DNA of 24,296 nt from Candidatus Acetothermia bacterium (lineage in GTDB: Bacteria; Bipolaricaulota; Bipolaricaulia; RBG-16-55-9; JANLFV01). Shown in pieces: positions 23,254 to 24,296 of this stretch; position 1 is the stretch's first letter; each line of letters begins with the position of its first letter. A program made the position numbers and the translations under genes. The notes under the pieces are model-generated. The model was given only the letters and a program-made list of their open reading frames with translations. It was not told the DNA's origin and made no database searches. Location: the NCBI GenBank assembly GCA_028275195.1, contig JAPWVC010000007.1, positions 1 through 24,296 on the forward strand, in the 5' to 3' direction.

Positions 23254-23669
23254 CAGCCTCCTCCTTTCCCGGCTTTCGCCCTCGCCAGGAGCTTCTCCAC
23301 CCGGCGGAGGAGCTCCTCCGGGGCGATCGGCTTCTCCACATAGTCGTCCACATCCATCGCCAGGCCCGTCTCCAGCTCATACCGCCTCCGGGAGGCTTCC
23401 TCTCGGACGGCGGTGAGGATCAGGATCGGGATCTGGCTATACTTGGCGTATCTTGGGTCCTCCTTGAGGGCCCTCACCACCCCGAAGCCGTCGAGCTTCG
23501 GCATCAACAGGTCGAGGATGATCAGGTCCGGGGCCTCCTGGCGGACCTTCTCCAGCCCTTCGAGCCCGTCCCGGGCCGTGATGACCGTATAAGGCTTGCT
23601 CTCGAGGACCACCTTCAGCGCCTCGAGCACATCGGGATCGTCGTCCACGACCAAGATCTTCTCTCCCAT
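23253..23669 (-). CDS. Receiver-only response regulator downstream of second metF
   Basis: A 138-residue receiver domain with Asp9/Asp10/Asp11 (VVDDDPD), phospho-acceptor Asp53 (ILDLLMP), Thr86 (ILTA) and Lys113 (DYVEKPI), followed by a short basic tail. No output domain follows. The true start is ATG 23669, preceded by AAGGAGGG; the open frame extends 100 codons further upstream but there it runs antisense-like through the metF copy and is not protein-like. The gene begins 13 bases after the second metF and shares one base (TGATG) with the next receiver. It resembles the two other receivers, suggesting duplication. Confidence 0.92.
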   Translation of the reverse strand: MGEKILVVDDDPDVLEALKVVLESKPYTVITARDGLEGLEKVRQEAPDLIILDLLMPKLDGFGVVRALKEDPRYAKYSQIPILILTAVREEASRRRYELETGLAMDVDDYVEKPIAPEELLRRVEKLLARAKAGKGGG

Positions 23670-23682
23670 CAGCCCTCCTTCG

Positions 23683-24296
23683 CTAGACGATCGGCCTGGG
23701 GAGGAGTTTGGCCCGGGAGACGATCTCCGGGACAGCCTCCTCCCAGCCGACGGCCATAATATGGACCCCGTGGACCCCGGGGATCTCCAGGATCTGCTCA
23801 ATGATCTCCAGTGAGAGCGCGATCCCCTCCTCCTTGGCGTCACGGGCGTCCTCCATCCGCCGGACCACCTCGTCGGGGACGCGGACCCCGGCCACATAGT
23901 CCCGCATGTAGCGGGCCATCCCGGCCGACTTGGGGGGTATGATCCCCGCGAGGATGTGGGCCCGCTCATCCAGCCCCTGGTCCCGCGCGAGCTCCATGAA
24001 CCGCTTGAACCGGGGGAGGTCGAAGACCGCCTGGGTCTGGATGAAGTCGGCCCCGGCCTTGATCTTCTTCTCCAGCCGGAGGACCCGGAGCTCGAAGGGG
24101 TCGGCGAAGGGGTTCGCGGCCGCGCCGATGAAGAGTGGGACCTCCCCGCGGATCTCGTTCCCCGAGAGGAGCTTCCGCTCGTCCCGCATCTGCTTCAATG
24201 CCTGGATGAGCTGGATCGAGTCCAGGTCCCAGACCCCTTTGGCTTGGGGGTGGTCCCCCAGCCGGGGATGGTCACCCGAGAGGCAGAGGACATTCT
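23683..24296 (-). CDS. Second methylenetetrahydrofolate reductase homologue MetF (copy 2), 5' end missing
   Basis: The gene runs off the window; about 204 codons of its 3' part are visible, so its start is unknown. Its first visible residues NVLCLSGDHPRLGDHPQAKG and then WDLDSIQL match the active-site barrel of MetF copy 1 (VLCLTGDY...GDHPEAKP, FDLDSVSLL). FIQTQAVFDLPRF, GIIPPKSAGMARYM, GVRVPDEVV and GVHIMAVGWEEAVPE align along the whole length. The clearest differences are SGDHPRLGDHP for the TGDYVSLGDHP stretch and a slightly longer loop (ARDQGLDERAH). It could be a second catalytic subunit, a partner of MetV, or a regulator-sensitive paralogue. It heads the part of the operon visible here. 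Confidence 0.9.
   Translation of the reverse strand, partial: NVLCLSGDHPRLGDHPQAKGVWDLDSIQLIQALKQMRDERKLLSGNEIRGEVPLFIGAAANPFADPFELRVLRLEKKIKAGADFIQTQAVFDLPRFKRFMELARDQGLDERAHILAGIIPPKSAGMARYMRDYVAGVRVPDEVVRRMEDARDAKEEGIALSLEIIEQILEIPGVHGVHIMAVGWEEAVPEIVSRAKLLPRPIV

Noticed and set aside
23670..23969. A 100-residue N-terminal extension of the receiver next to the second metF
   Set aside because: The extension overlaps the second metF in another frame, is Ser/Arg/Pro-rich and unlike protein. The ATG at 23669 has a good ribosome site and begins the receiver fold exactly.

Overview
This G+C-rich window is almost entirely devoted to the Wood-Ljungdahl (reductive acetyl-CoA) pathway of a bacterium. 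The bacterial reductive activator AcsV (RACo), the MeTHF methyltransferase AcsE, FolD and MetV/MetF show a tetrahydrofolate-based bacterial pathway rather than an archaeal methanopterin one. The host looks like an anaerobic acetogen or CO/formate-metabolising bacterium. A lineage such as Bipolaricaulota (Acetothermia) or Dehalococcoidia-like Chloroflexota would fit the gene content (DUF2851, compact MetE-like protein, secreted WD40 protein), but the window holds no rRNA or marker gene, so this is only a guess.

Region 1 (1-8540, + strand) is the carbonyl branch: acsB (3' end only), acsC, acsV, cooC/acsF, acsD, acsE and cooS/acsA, then a 65-residue unknown protein and a 58-residue CooT-like nickel protein. 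Together they move a methyl group from methyl-THF to the corrinoid protein, reduce CO2 to CO, and join the two on acetyl-CoA synthase. CooC, CooT and AcsV mature or reactivate the metal sites. The order B-C-V-F-D-E resembles Moorella, but cooS lies at the 3' end instead of upstream.

Region 2 (8523-13866, - strand) is a formate dehydrogenase operon. In transcription order it encodes a secreted protein with two sulfite-oxidase-like (molybdopterin-type) domains, a polytopic membrane protein, MobA, a Cys-type FdhA, and a translationally coupled DUF2851 protein. A sigma70-like promoter with a palindrome over its -35 box precedes it.

Region 3 (13959-17987) holds a compact MetE-like methyltransferase, about 0.5 kb of gene-poor DNA with a possible decayed gene, and an 832-residue secreted protein joining a beta-helix, Ig-like modules and four near-identical WD40 repeats. 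The divergent intergenic region before folD carries a promoter on each strand with an inverted repeat between them.

Region 4 (17988-24296) is the methyl branch. folD (+) faces a tightly packed - strand operon, in transcription order metF2 (partial), receiver, receiver, metV, metF1, sensor histidine kinase, receiver. Most junctions overlap by 1-4 bases or are separated by a few bases. Three output-less receivers and a Cache-type kinase interleaved with methylene-THF reductase genes are the strongest candidate for an undescribed system here: a phosphosignalling module that may control methylene-THF reductase or the pathway directly.
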